Assembly (NCBI RefSeq): GCF_024734665.1
Contig: NZ_CP102931.1
Location: forward strand, 4,090,001-4,154,000
DNA from: Variovorax paradoxus
GTDB taxonomy: Bacteria > Pseudomonadota > Gammaproteobacteria > Burkholderiales > Burkholderiaceae_C
Direction of reading: 5' to 3'
DNA length: 64,000 nucleotides
Shown: piece by piece, positions 8,583 to 16,878 of the stretch
Layout of the letters: each line of letters starts with the position of its first letter
Numbering within the stretch: the stretch's first letter is position 1
Notes under the pieces: generated by a model
Database searches by the model: none
Seen by the model: the letters and a program-made list of their open reading frames with translations, nothing else
Told to the model about the DNA's origin: nothing
Made by a program: the position numbers and the translations under genes

Positions 8583-9065
8583 ATGAAGCATCGCAAGCAA
8601 ACCTCCTCCACGCCTTTCGTCCGGGTCGGCCCCAGCGGCGTGCACGGCCTCGGCGCCTTTGCCACGCGCGACCTGCCGGCCGAAGCCTTCCTCGGCCTGT
8701 ACGAAGGCCGCCGCTACACCAAGGCCGAAATCGCCACCAAGGTCTGGGACGACCAGCTCACCTACCTGTTCACGCTGACGAACCACGAGACCATCGACGG
8801 CTCCAAGGGCGGCAACGCCACGCGCCACCTGAACCACTCGTGCGAGCCGAACTGCGAAGCGGTGGAGGAATACGACGAAGGCGGCGAACTGGTGCTCAAG
8901 TTCCAGACGCTGGTGGCGGTGGACGCGGGCGACGAGTTGTTCATCGACTACTCGCTGACGGCGGACGACGGCTCGCCGCCGTCGAAGTACCCCTGCCATT
9001 GCGGCTCGCCGGGCTGTCGGGGGACGATGCTGGCGCCTGAAGAAACCGAAGCGCCCGCCCCGTAA
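8583..9065 (+). CDS. SET-domain protein-lysine methyltransferase
   Basis: A 160-residue minimal SET domain. It opens with VRVGPSGVHGLGAFATRDL, the usual SET-N strand, has the pseudoknot motif NHSCEPNCE (from residue 84) and GDELFIDYSL, and ends with a post-SET zinc cluster CHCGSPGCRGT. These are the S-adenosylmethionine and lysine-channel elements, so the chemistry is lysine N-methylation; the bacterial target is unknown. It follows the BtuF-like gene by 44 bases on the same strand and converges on a DUF1090-like gene. There is no sign of recent transfer in base composition. Confidence 0.9.
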   Translation: MKHRKQTSSTPFVRVGPSGVHGLGAFATRDLPAEAFLGLYEGRRYTKAEIATKVWDDQLTYLFTLTNHETIDGSKGGNATRHLNHSCEPNCEAVEEYDEGGELVLKFQTLVAVDAGDELFIDYSLTADDGSPPSKYPCHCGSPGCRGTMLAPEETEAPAP

Positions 9066-9082
9066 GCGGCCCGGCATCGACG

Positions 9083-9418
9083 TCAGGGCGACTCGTTCTT
9101 CAGCTTGCGCAGTTGCTCCTCGGTGCGATCGAGTTCCAGGCGAAGCGCCCGGGCTTCCTGCTCCAGCTTGTCGATGCGGGCTGCGCGGCTCTCGGCTGGC
9201 GGCGCGGTCTTGCTGCAACGCAACTGCAGCGCGCTCAATGCTTCGGCGAGCTCTCGCCGGCGCAACATCTGGCCTCGGGAACGCGCGAGATCGATGTCGC
9301 GCTCGAGCAATGCCTCCTCCGCCTGGCAAGTCGCGCCATCCGGCGGCACCGCAGGTTGTGCGAAAGCAGGCAGCGTCACGCTCAACGCAAGGACCAGGAA
9401 GCAGGTTTTGACGCTCAT
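9083..9418 (-). CDS. DUF1090-like small periplasmic protein
   Basis: A 111-residue protein with a clear signal peptide (MSVKTCFLVLALSVTLPAFAQ) followed by a charged helical, probably coiled-coil body. A conserved-looking pair of cysteines (in ATCQAEEALLERDIDLARS and LSALQLRCS) brackets the first helix, as in the YqjC/DUF1090 family of small periplasmic proteins of unknown function. The ATG at 9418 is chosen because the signal peptide starts there; longer upstream frames overlap the chlD gene. It is convergent with the SET gene, 17 bases away. Family placement is from pattern recall and is moderate. Confidence 0.65.
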   Translation of the reverse strand: MSVKTCFLVLALSVTLPAFAQPAVPPDGATCQAEEALLERDIDLARSRGQMLRRRELAEALSALQLRCSKTAPPAESRAARIDKLEQEARALRLELDRTEEQLRKLKNESP

Positions 9419-9462
9419 GCCGCACGGTAACGCAACGGCGGTGCAAAAACCGCCAATCAGCC

Positions 9463-10104
9463 CTACACGGTGAGGTAGCGCGCGTCCCACTGCGCGGCGA
9501 GCTGCTTGGCGCGATGCAGCGGCACTCGCGCCGCCTCGAAATCGACCACGCACGCGACATCGGCGGCCTCGGGCCGCGCGGGGCGTTCGCTGCTGCGGCC
9601 GTCGGTCAGCAGCCACAGCCAGCGCTGCCGCGTCTCGCTCTTCGCGAGCAACTGGCCGGCACGCTGCACGCCCAGCGCGAGCGGCGTGCCGCCACCGGCG
9701 GCAATCGGCGCGATCCAGTCGTCGTTCCAGGCGCTGGCGCGGCGTGGGGGCAGGCGCAGCTCGACCACCTCGCCGGCAAAGCACAGCAGCGCGACGTGGT
9801 CGCGGCGTTCGTAGGCCTCCTGCATCAGCGCGAGCAGCAGACCCTTCGCACTAGCGAGGTTGCCGTCATTGCGCATCGAGGCCGAGCAGTCGAGCAGAAA
9901 GCAGTGCAACGCACCGCTGCGCGCTTCTTGCGGGCGATGGCGCAGGTGCTCGACGCGCAGCCGGTCGGCGCCGCGTGCCACAAGGGTGCGCGGCCAGTCG
10001 AAGGCTGCGCCCTGCGGCGAGCGGCCATGCCATGCGTCCCTTTGCGAGCCCTGCCTCCGGTCACCCTGGCGTGCGCCAGCGGGTGCGGCGTCCCGGAGGC
10101 TCAG
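9463..10104 (-). CDS. chlD: VWA (ChlD-type) C-terminal domain, probably made by -1 frameshift from chlI
   Basis: The frame encodes a von Willebrand A domain with MIDAS motif DCSASM, GGGTPLALGV and LLTDGRSS, typical of the C-terminal half of the medium subunit (ChlD) of Mg/Co chelatases. Family-like sequence (FDWPRTLVARGADRL) precedes the only ordinary start, a GTG at 9981, and extends without a stop back into the end of chlI; no ATG, GTG or TTG exists there. Either a CTG at 10104 is used, or ribosomes slip -1 at the A7 run of chlI, giving an AAA+-VWA fusion of about 567 residues, a normal ChlD size. The second is favoured because the site has slippery sequence, spacer and stem-loop. Together with CobN it would form the cobalt chelatase. 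Confidence 0.75.
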   Translation of the reverse strand: MSLRDAAPAGARQGDRRQGSQRDAWHGRSPQGAAFDWPRTLVARGADRLRVEHLRHRPQEARSGALHCFLLDCSASMRNDGNLASAKGLLLALMQEAYERRDHVALLCFAGEVVELRLPPRRASAWNDDWIAPIAAGGGTPLALGVQRAGQLLAKSETRQRWLWLLTDGRSSERPARPEAADVACVVDFEAARVPLHRAKQLAAQWDARYLTV

Positions 10105-10113
10105 ACTTTTTTT
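10053..10113 (-). promoter_or_regulatory. Programmed -1 ribosomal frameshift signal in chlI/chlD
   Basis: Read on the minus strand, the zero frame ends TCA AAA AAA GTC TGA. Seven A (10107-10113) form the in-phase heptamer A-AAA-AAA used in -1 frameshifting. Six bases later, immediately after the stop, an 8-bp perfect stem starts (10093-10100 paired with 10053-10060). It encloses a second hairpin (CTGGC/GCCAG with 4-nt loop, flanked by CACC/GGTG). Slipping back one base enters exactly the VWA frame. Spacer length and geometry match known stimulators. Efficiency is unknown. Confidence 0.8.
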
Positions 10114-11165
10114 GAGGCGGCCTGCGTGCGGTCGATCAACGGGCGCAGCGGCTTCACGCGCTCGATGCCGACGGGTTCTGGCGGCATGGCGCCCCAGTCT
10201 TCGTCGCCTGCGCTGTTCGCTTCATCTTTGCCGTTACTGCTCCCGTCGAGCTTTGCGGCTCGGGGTGGGGGGGCCGGCGCTGCAGCCTCGGCCTCAGGCT
10301 TGCGCCGATGCAGCAGCACGGCCTCGGCCACGCGCTGCACGTGGTCGGTGGTGATGGCGGCTGCGCCCTCCCACGCTGCAAGAGCCCGGGCCGAGCGCAG
10401 CATCACGAGATCGGCTCGCAAGCCATCGACGCCGGATGCGATGCACAGCGCACCGACCGCCTCGTGCACCGCATCGCCATACGGCAGCGCCGCTGCATCT
10501 GCCACGAGCACCCGCGCGCGGATCAGCGCAGCCGCCAGCTCGGCCTCTTCCTGCGCGTGCTTCGCACGAAAGCCCTGCGGATCGGCATCGAAGGCCAGCC
10601 GCGCACGCACGATGGCCTGCCGCTCTGCCGCGTCCCCGATGTTGCGCAATTGCACGCACAGGCCGAAGCGGTCGAGCAGTTGCGGGCGCAGCGTGCCCTC
10701 TTCCGGGTTCATGGTGCCGACCAGCACGAAGCGCGCCGCGTGCCGGTGCGAGATGCCATCGCGCTCCACCACGTTGACGCCGCTGGCCGCTGCATCGAGC
10801 AGCGAGTCAATCAGCGCGTCGGGCAGCAGGTTGATTTCGTCCACGTACAGCACGCCACCATGCGCGCGCGCCAGCAGGCCGGGCGCGAACTTGAGCTCGT
10901 GGCCGGCGAGCGCCTGCCCGAGGTCCAGCGTGCCGACGAGGCTTTCGAGGCTCGCACCCAGCGGCAGCGTGACGAAGGGAGCACCCGGCAGCAGCTCGGC
11001 CAGCGCACGCGCGGCCGTGGTCTTGGCCGTGCCGCGCGGCCCTTCGATCAGCACACCGCCCAAGCCGGGATCGACAGCGGCCAGCAGCAGCGCCTGGCGC
11101 AGATGCGGCTGGCCCGCTATCGCGGCAAAGGGAAAAGGCACCGGCATCGGGGCGGCAGTGGTCAT
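10101..11165 (-). CDS. chlI: ChlI-like AAA+ ATPase subunit of cobalt chelatase
   Basis: A 354-residue AAA+ ATPase. Walker A is GPRGTAKT (42-49), Walker B region GGVLYVDEINLL, and GTMNPEEGTLRPQLLDRFGL is the ChlI/BchI signature that contains sensor and arginine-finger elements. It energises metal insertion by the large subunit CobN. The ATG at 11165 overlaps the cobN stop (ATGA), so an upstream in-frame ATG inside cobN is rejected. The acidic/Pro-rich C-terminal tail ends in SKKV at a slippery A7 run, beyond which the VWA frame continues. Normal termination would give the small subunit and frameshifting the medium subunit, a dual output already proposed in the literature for chlD genes of cobalamin producers. 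Confidence 0.88.
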   Translation of the reverse strand: MTTAAPMPVPFPFAAIAGQPHLRQALLLAAVDPGLGGVLIEGPRGTAKTTAARALAELLPGAPFVTLPLGASLESLVGTLDLGQALAGHELKFAPGLLARAHGGVLYVDEINLLPDALIDSLLDAAASGVNVVERDGISHRHAARFVLVGTMNPEEGTLRPQLLDRFGLCVQLRNIGDAAERQAIVRARLAFDADPQGFRAKHAQEEAELAAALIRARVLVADAAALPYGDAVHEAVGALCIASGVDGLRADLVMLRSARALAAWEGAAAITTDHVQRVAEAVLLHRRKPEAEAAAPAPPPRAAKLDGSSNGKDEANSAGDEDWGAMPPEPVGIERVKPLRPLIDRTQAASKKV

Positions 11166-14100
11166 CGCAGGCTTCCTTCCATCTGCTGCTCGTGGTCGAG
11201 CAACAGGTTTTCCAATTGGTTCTTGTAGTCGCCGGGCGACTGCCACAGGCCGCGCTGCATGGCTTCGAGCAAACGGCTGAGCATGTCGTGCAGCGCGCGC
11301 GGATTGTGTTCACTCACGAAGTCACGCGTGGCTTCGTCGAGCACGTAGGCGTCGGCCACCATCGCGTACTGGTGGTCGCCGACCACGCGCGCTGTGGCGT
11401 CGAAACCGAAGAGGTAATCGACCGTCGCGGCCATCTCGAAGGCGCCCTTGTAGCCGTGGCGCTTCACGCCGTCGATCCATTTGGGGTTGACCACGCGCGA
11501 GCGGATGACGCGGCTGATTTCTTCCTTCAGCGTGCGCACACGCGGCGCCTGCGGGTTGCCGTGGTCGCCGTGGTACATGGCGGGCTGCCGGCCGCTCAGG
11601 TGGCGCACGGCAGCGACCATCCCGCCCTGGAACTGGTAGTAATCGTTGGAGTCGAGCAGGTCGTGCTCGCGGCTGTCCTGGTTCTGCATGACGACGTTCA
11701 TGGCGCGCAGGCGGCGCACCAACGCATCGGTGGCGGGCACGCCGTCGCTGCCCTGGCCGTAGGCGTGAGCGCTGCCTCCGACATAGGCCTTCGACAGGTC
11801 GTCGTCGGTCTGCCAGTCGCCGTGGTCGAACAAGGGCTGCAGGCCAGATCCGTAGCTGCCGGGCGCGGAGCCAAACACGCGCCAGCCGGCCTGCGTGCGC
11901 GCGTCCTCCGGCGAAGCGCCCTGCGCTTCCAGCGCGGCCGCCTCGCGGAGGATGCGCGCGCGAATCGGGTTGCGCTCGGCGTCTTCGTCTTCCTGCGCGG
12001 CGACGGCCTGCACGGCCGCATCGAACATCTGCACGGCGTTGGGAAAGGCGTCGCGGAAGAAGCCCGAGATGCGCAGCGTCACGTCGATGCGCGGACGGCC
12101 GAGGCCGACCGTGGGCAGCACCTCGAAATCGACCACGCGCTGGCTGCCCGGCGCCCACTTGGGCCGCACGCCGATGAGCGCGAAGGCCTGCGCCAGATCG
12201 TCGCCGCCGGTACGCATGGTGGCCGTGCCCCAAACCGACAGGCCCATGGCCACCGGATAGTCGCCGTGCTCCTGCATGTGCCGCTCGACCAACTGCGCGG
12301 CCGACTTGAGGCCGAGCATCCACGCGGTGGGTGTTGGGATGGCGCGCGTATCGACCGCGTAGAAGTTGCGGCCGGTAGGCAACACGTCGGGCCGGCCGCG
12401 CGAAGGCGAACCGCTCGGGCCCGGCGGCACGAAGCGGCCTTGCAGGGCGCGGGAGAGTTGCAGCAACTCTTGCGCGCCGCAGGCATCGAGTGCGGGCGCC
12501 AGGCTTTGCGCGATGCGGCCCATCACAGCGGCGGTCTTCGGCAGTTCGGGTGGGCATGCGCCCTCTTCCAGCAGGCGCTGCGCCAGCAGTTCCAGCCGCT
12601 CGCGCGTGTCGCCCTGATGCCGCCATGCTTCGGCGCTCACCGATTGCAGCAGCGCAGGACGCGCGCCCTGCCATGGCCGGGCCGCGTCGATGTCGAGCGG
12701 GTCGAAGGCATCGGCCAGCAGCAGGTCTTGCGACAGCGCGCCGAGCAGCCCGGCATTCGCACCCGCGCCATCGGCAGCCGGATAGCGCGCCAGCGCCAGC
12801 AGCGTGTCGCGCCGCAGCCGCTCGCTGGGCGAGGCGCCGAACACATGCAGCCCGTCGCGGATCTGCGTTTCCTTCAGCTCGCACAGGTAGGCATCCACGC
12901 GCGCGAGCACCGCATCGTCTTCCGCGCCCGGCATGCCCAGCTCCTCGACCAGATGCTGCGCGCGCACCGCCGCGAGGATCTGCGCGCGCAGCACCTTTGC
13001 GCGGCGAGCGTCGACCAGCAGTGCGTCGTAGTACTCGTCGACCTGCCGCTCCAGGTCCTGCATCGGCCCATGGTTCTCGGCGCGCGTGAGTGGCGGCATC
13101 AGGTGGTCGACGATGACCGCCTGCGTGCGCCGCTTGGCCTGCGCGCCCTCGCCCGGATCGTTGACGATGAAGGGGTACACGTTGGGCAGCGGCCCGAGGA
13201 TGGCGTCGGGCCAGCAAGTCTGCGACAGCGCGATGCTCTTGCCCGGCAGCCATTCGAGGTTGCCGTGCTTGCCCACATGCACCACCGCATCGATGGCGAA
13301 AGCCTCGCGCAGCCAGAAATAGAAAGCGAGATAGCTGTGCGGCGGCACCAGCTCCGCGTCGTGATAGCTCGCGTAGTCGGCCGCACCCAGCGTGCCCAGT
13401 GCACGCGCAGGCTGGATGCCGACGAACACGCGGCCCAGCCGCAGGCCGGCGATCATGAAGCGGCTGTTTCGCACCATCGGGTCTTGTTCGGGTGGGCCCC
13501 AGCGCGCGTCGATGGCCGCCGCCATGCCGTCGGGCAGCTTCGCCAGGCATGCGCGGTACTCGGCCAGCCCGTAGCTCTGCCACGCCGGCCGCGCGGCCCA
13601 TTGCGCGGGATCGTTCGCGATGCCTTCCTGCAGCTTGCGCATCAGCGCATCGCCATCGGCGGGCATCGCGCTAGGTTCGCCCAGCGCATAGCCCTCGGCC
13701 GCCATCGCACGCAAGATCGCCATCACCGAGGCCGGTGTGTCCAGCCCCACGCCGCTGCCGATGCGTCCTTCGCTGCCCGGGTAGTTCGCAAGGATCAGCG
13801 CGATGCGCTTCTCACCGGCGCGCAGGCTGCGCAGCCGGCACCAGCGGCGCGCCAGCTCGGCCACGAAGGCGATGCGGTCGGGCTCGGGCTGGTAGTTCAC
13901 CACCTCGGTCTGCGTGAGTTCGCAGCGATGCGACAGGCCCTTGAAGCTCACGGCACGCGTGATGATGCGGCCGTCCATCTCGGGCAGCGCGATCTGCATG
14001 GCGATGTCGCGCGGGCGCAGGCCCTGGCTGTCGGCCAGCCAGTCCTCGCGGTTGCCGCCGCTCACGATCACCTGCAACACCGGTGCGTCGCCGGCCAGCG

Positions 14101-14980
14101 CGATGCCTTCGCCCTCTTCGTTCTGCGCGCCCTGCCCCAGTGCCGCGAAGGCCGTGGTGTTGAGCACAAGCTGCACGTCATGCTCGGCGCACAACTCGCG
14201 CAGCGTGGACAGGCACAGCGGGTCTTTCAGCGAATCGAGCGCGACCGGCAGCGGGTTGAGCCCCTGCGCGCTCAATGCGGCGGCGAGCGCATCGAACGCC
14301 ACCGTGTTGCCCGAGAGCAGATGCGAGCGATAGAACACCAGCGCCACCACCGGCGCGCCCGCATGCCACCCGGCACGCAGGTCATCGATGCCGGCCACGG
14401 TGTGCGCCGCGTCAATACCGCGCGGCACATGCAACGCAACCTGCGGCAGGCTGCGCGGCGGCAGCGGCGCCTCGCCATGGCCCAGCCCGTGGAAAGCCAC
14501 CGCGCGCAAAAACTGCATCGCATTGCCCGCCCCGCCGCTGCGCATGTACTGCCAGAGCCGACGGCTCACCGCACGCGGCGCCGTGCTGCGCGCGAGCAGG
14601 TCTTCATCTTCCTGCAGGTCGCCGGAGAACATGGCGAGCTGCTGGCCCTTGCGCTTCGCGAGCTTTTCGAGCTGCTGCAGGCCGTAGGCCCAGGCCGATT
14701 CCGCGCCTAGGTGATCGACCACCACCACGCGCGCATGCTGCAGCACTTCGTCGATGTACAAGTCGAGCGAGGCCGGCTGGCGCAGGTGCATCAGGTTGGC
14801 CAGCCGCAACGACGGGTAGCCGGGGTCTGTGGCCGCCAGCGCCGTGCGCCCCGCAGCGAGCAGCGCGAGCGTGGTGTCGGCCGAGCTGAGCACCACGATG
14901 TCGCCCGGCGTCTGGTCGAGACGGGTAACGACGCTGTCGTCTTCGACGAAGCGACCGGGCTGGGTGCTCAGCAGGTGCAT
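11162..14980 (-). CDS. cobN: Cobaltochelatase large subunit CobN
   Basis: A 1272-residue protein, the usual length for CobN/BchH-type chelatase large subunits, intact from end to end. Family stretches include LILANYPGSEGRIGSGVGLDTPASVMAILRAM, VVHVGKHGNLEWLPGKSIALSQ, YPFIVNDPGEGAQAKRRTQAVIVDHLMPPLTRA and the C-terminal metal-centre region VRHLSGRQPAMYHGD. It inserts Co2+ into hydrogenobyrinate a,c-diamide in the aerobic cobalamin pathway in the cytoplasm, driven by the ChlI/ChlD ATPase encoded next. It starts 24 bases after the cobW stop and overlaps chlI by 4 bases, so it belongs to the riboswitch-controlled operon. Confidence 0.95.
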   Translation of the reverse strand: MHLLSTQPGRFVEDDSVVTRLDQTPGDIVVLSSADTTLALLAAGRTALAATDPGYPSLRLANLMHLRQPASLDLYIDEVLQHARVVVVDHLGAESAWAYGLQQLEKLAKRKGQQLAMFSGDLQEDEDLLARSTAPRAVSRRLWQYMRSGGAGNAMQFLRAVAFHGLGHGEAPLPPRSLPQVALHVPRGIDAAHTVAGIDDLRAGWHAGAPVVALVFYRSHLLSGNTVAFDALAAALSAQGLNPLPVALDSLKDPLCLSTLRELCAEHDVQLVLNTTAFAALGQGAQNEEGEGIALAGDAPVLQVIVSGGNREDWLADSQGLRPRDIAMQIALPEMDGRIITRAVSFKGLSHRCELTQTEVVNYQPEPDRIAFVAELARRWCRLRSLRAGEKRIALILANYPGSEGRIGSGVGLDTPASVMAILRAMAAEGYALGEPSAMPADGDALMRKLQEGIANDPAQWAARPAWQSYGLAEYRACLAKLPDGMAAAIDARWGPPEQDPMVRNSRFMIAGLRLGRVFVGIQPARALGTLGAADYASYHDAELVPPHSYLAFYFWLREAFAIDAVVHVGKHGNLEWLPGKSIALSQTCWPDAILGPLPNVYPFIVNDPGEGAQAKRRTQAVIVDHLMPPLTRAENHGPMQDLERQVDEYYDALLVDARRAKVLRAQILAAVRAQHLVEELGMPGAEDDAVLARVDAYLCELKETQIRDGLHVFGASPSERLRRDTLLALARYPAADGAGANAGLLGALSQDLLLADAFDPLDIDAARPWQGARPALLQSVSAEAWRHQGDTRERLELLAQRLLEEGACPPELPKTAAVMGRIAQSLAPALDACGAQELLQLSRALQGRFVPPGPSGSPSRGRPDVLPTGRNFYAVDTRAIPTPTAWMLGLKSAAQLVERHMQEHGDYPVAMGLSVWGTATMRTGGDDLAQAFALIGVRPKWAPGSQRVVDFEVLPTVGLGRPRIDVTLRISGFFRDAFPNAVQMFDAAVQAVAAQEDEDAERNPIRARILREAAALEAQGASPEDARTQAGWRVFGSAPGSYGSGLQPLFDHGDWQTDDDLSKAYVGGSAHAYGQGSDGVPATDALVRRLRAMNVVMQNQDSREHDLLDSNDYYQFQGGMVAAVRHLSGRQPAMYHGDHGNPQAPRVRTLKEEISRVIRSRVVNPKWIDGVKRHGYKGAFEMAATVDYLFGFDATARVVGDHQYAMVADAYVLDEATRDFVSEHNPRALHDMLSRLLEAMQRGLWQSPGDYKNQLENLLLDHEQQMEGSLR

Positions 14981-15004
14981 GCGTTCAGGCCATCAGGCGG
15001 CGAA

Positions 15005-16072
15005 TCAGGCTGCGACCGCGCTCACCTCTTCCAGCGCCTTGCGCAGCACTGCCTCGTCGAGGTCTTCACCGATGAACACGAGCCGCGTGCGCTGCGCCTC
15101 GCCATCGCGCCAGCGGCGGTCGAAATGGTGGTCGAAGCGGCGGCCCACGCCCTGCACCAGGAGCCGCATCGGCTTGCCCGGAATGGCGACGAAGCCCTTC
15201 ACGCGGTAGATGGTGTGCTGCTCGACCAGCTTGCCCAGCACGGCGAGCAGGCCGTCACGGTCCACGGGCGGCAGCTCGATCACGAGTGAGTCGAACTCGT
15301 CGTGGTCGTGGTCTTCCTCGTGGTCGTGATGGCTTTCGCGCAGGTGGATGGTGGCCTCGGCGGCACGCCCCTGGCCCAACAGCAGCGCGAGCGGCAGCCT
15401 GCCTTCGGTGGCAGCGACGATCTTGACTTCGGGCGGCAGCTCTTCGCGCACCAGCGCCTCGACCTTGGCGCGCGCGGCGTCGTCCATCAGGTCGGTCTTG
15501 TTGAGCACCACGAGGTCGGCGGCCGAGAGCTGGTCTTCGAACAGCTCGTGCAGCGGCGATTCGTGGTCGAGGTTGGGGTCAGCGCGGCGCGCTTCGTCGA
15601 CAGCCTCGGGGTTCTCGGCGAACTGGCCCGAGGCGGCGGCCGGGCCGTCTACCACCGTGACCACCGAGTCCACGGTGAAGATGTTGGCGATGTCCGGCCA
15701 CTGGAAGGCCTGCACCAGCGGCTTGGGCAATGCGAGACCCGAGGTTTCGATGATCACGGCATCGATGTCGCCGCGGCGCTCGGCCAGTTGCAGCATCACG
15801 GGCAGGAACTCTTCCTGCACGGTGCAACAGACGCAGCCGTTGGCCAGTTCGTAGAGTGCGCCTTCGCGCTCGTTGCCCTCGTCGTCGCAACCGATGCCGC
15901 AGCCGCGAAGAATCTCGCCGTCGATGCCGAGCTCGCCGAACTCGTTGACGATCACCGCGATGCGGCGGCCCTCGGCATTGCCGAGGATGTGGCGCAGCAG
16001 CGTGGTCTTGCCGCTGCCGAGGAAGCCCGTGACGATGGTGACGGGAATCTTGGCGTTGCTTGCTTGTGTCAT
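15005..16072 (-). CDS. cobW: CobW-family GTP-dependent metallochaperone
   Basis: A 355-residue G3E GTPase. It has the P-loop GFLGSGKTT near the N-terminus, the NEFGELGIDG switch, the metal motif GCVCC (CxCC), the SGLA and NKTD guanine motifs, a His/Asp-rich loop HHDHEEDHDHDEFD and a CobW C-terminal domain. CobW delivers Co2+ to the CobN chelatase during B12 synthesis. The start at 16072 gives the P-loop its usual distance from the N-terminus; an in-frame extension upstream is rejected. It sits between a CbiM-like permease and cobN in the same operon. Confidence 0.93.
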   Translation of the reverse strand: MTQASNAKIPVTIVTGFLGSGKTTLLRHILGNAEGRRIAVIVNEFGELGIDGEILRGCGIGCDDEGNEREGALYELANGCVCCTVQEEFLPVMLQLAERRGDIDAVIIETSGLALPKPLVQAFQWPDIANIFTVDSVVTVVDGPAAASGQFAENPEAVDEARRADPNLDHESPLHELFEDQLSAADLVVLNKTDLMDDAARAKVEALVREELPPEVKIVAATEGRLPLALLLGQGRAAEATIHLRESHHDHEEDHDHDEFDSLVIELPPVDRDGLLAVLGKLVEQHTIYRVKGFVAIPGKPMRLLVQGVGRRFDHHFDRRWRDGEAQRTRLVFIGEDLDEAVLRKALEEVSAVAA

Positions 16073-16154
16073 GGAAGATGTTCTTTCAGGCGCGCAAGCG
16101 CCCGTGCCGCTCCCCGAGGCAGCACCTCGTGAGCGCGGCGATGCATTGGTTGAA

Positions 16155-16832
16155 TCAGACGGCGCTGTACAGGCGGCGCTCCACGAAGGCCGTGCCCTGC
16201 AGACGACGCCAGGCCTTTGCGGCGGCCAACACGCCCAGGTCGACCAGCGGCTCGACAAGCACGACGGTCATGTAGGCAGCGCCGAAGCTGGCGATCTGGC
16301 TCAGGTTCTCGAGCCCGGTGCCGCGTCCGTAGAGCGCCCAGAAACCGACCCAGACAACGATGCCGCCCTGGTAGGCCACCGAAAGCTTGAATGCCTGCTG
16401 GTAGCTGATGTCCACGTAGGCCAGGTTCTGGGGAATGATCCGTCGTGCCAGCGCGACAGTCGCGAACAGGGGCACCAGCAAGGTGGTGACGTTCATGCCG
16501 TACTGCGGCACATCCTGCGGTTCGAAGAACAGGCCCTGGATGAGCAATCCGCCCGCCAGGCCGATGGCCGCAGGCGCCAACCCGAACACCAGCAGCAGGG
16601 TCGTGCCCAGAATCAGGTGCACCTCGGACACGCCCACCGGGTGATGCGGCAACACTTCGAAGAAGCAGAACACCAGCGCAATGGCAATGACCGAGCGCAG
16701 CGCCAGGGCGGCAAGGCCGTCCTTCACAGCCGTATCGAAGGCCACCTTGCCTGTGTAGGCGAGAGCAGCTGCCGCCGTGGCGTAGCTGAGGAAGATCTTG
16801 GATCCGTCGACGAGACCTGGTTCGATGTGCAT
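16155..16832 (-). CDS. cbiM: CbiM-like cobalt transport membrane protein
   Basis: A 225-residue integral membrane protein with about six hydrophobic helices, of the CbiM/NikM substrate-capture family. It begins MHIEPGLVDG; the N-terminal Met-His is the metal-binding feature of CbiM, and the ATG at 16832 has a strong AGGAGG site, so the in-frame start at 16898 is rejected. EVLPHHPVGVSEVHLILGTTLLL resembles the conserved CbiM metal-site region. It would import Co2+ for the chelatase encoded downstream. No CbiN, CbiQ or CbiO gene is adjacent, which is unusual for an ECF transporter. Position under the B12 riboswitch argues for cobalt rather than nickel. Confidence 0.82.
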   Translation of the reverse strand: MHIEPGLVDGSKIFLSYATAAAALAYTGKVAFDTAVKDGLAALALRSVIAIALVFCFFEVLPHHPVGVSEVHLILGTTLLLVFGLAPAAIGLAGGLLIQGLFFEPQDVPQYGMNVTTLLVPLFATVALARRIIPQNLAYVDISYQQAFKLSVAYQGGIVVWVGFWALYGRGTGLENLSQIASFGAAYMTVVLVEPLVDLGVLAAAKAWRRLQGTAFVERRLYSAV

Positions 16833-16878
16833 CGAGCACCTCCTGAAATGCACCGCAGTGCGAAAGTTGATTGTTGGT

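Noticed and set aside
9981..10104. Separate vWA gene starting at GTG 9981
   Set aside because: Family-like sequence (FDWPRTL) lies upstream of that GTG, and there is no usual start in the open stretch; the frameshift from chlI explains it better.
10101..11165. MoxR-type AAA+ ATPase paired with VWA as a MoxR-vWA system
   Set aside because: The ATPase carries ChlI-type motifs and lies directly after cobN and cobW, so it is a chelatase subunit.
11192..14710. A 1172-residue frame opposite cobN
   Set aside because: It mirrors cobN codons, with low-complexity Ala/Arg/His/Gln composition; cobN is intact and family-matched on the other strand.
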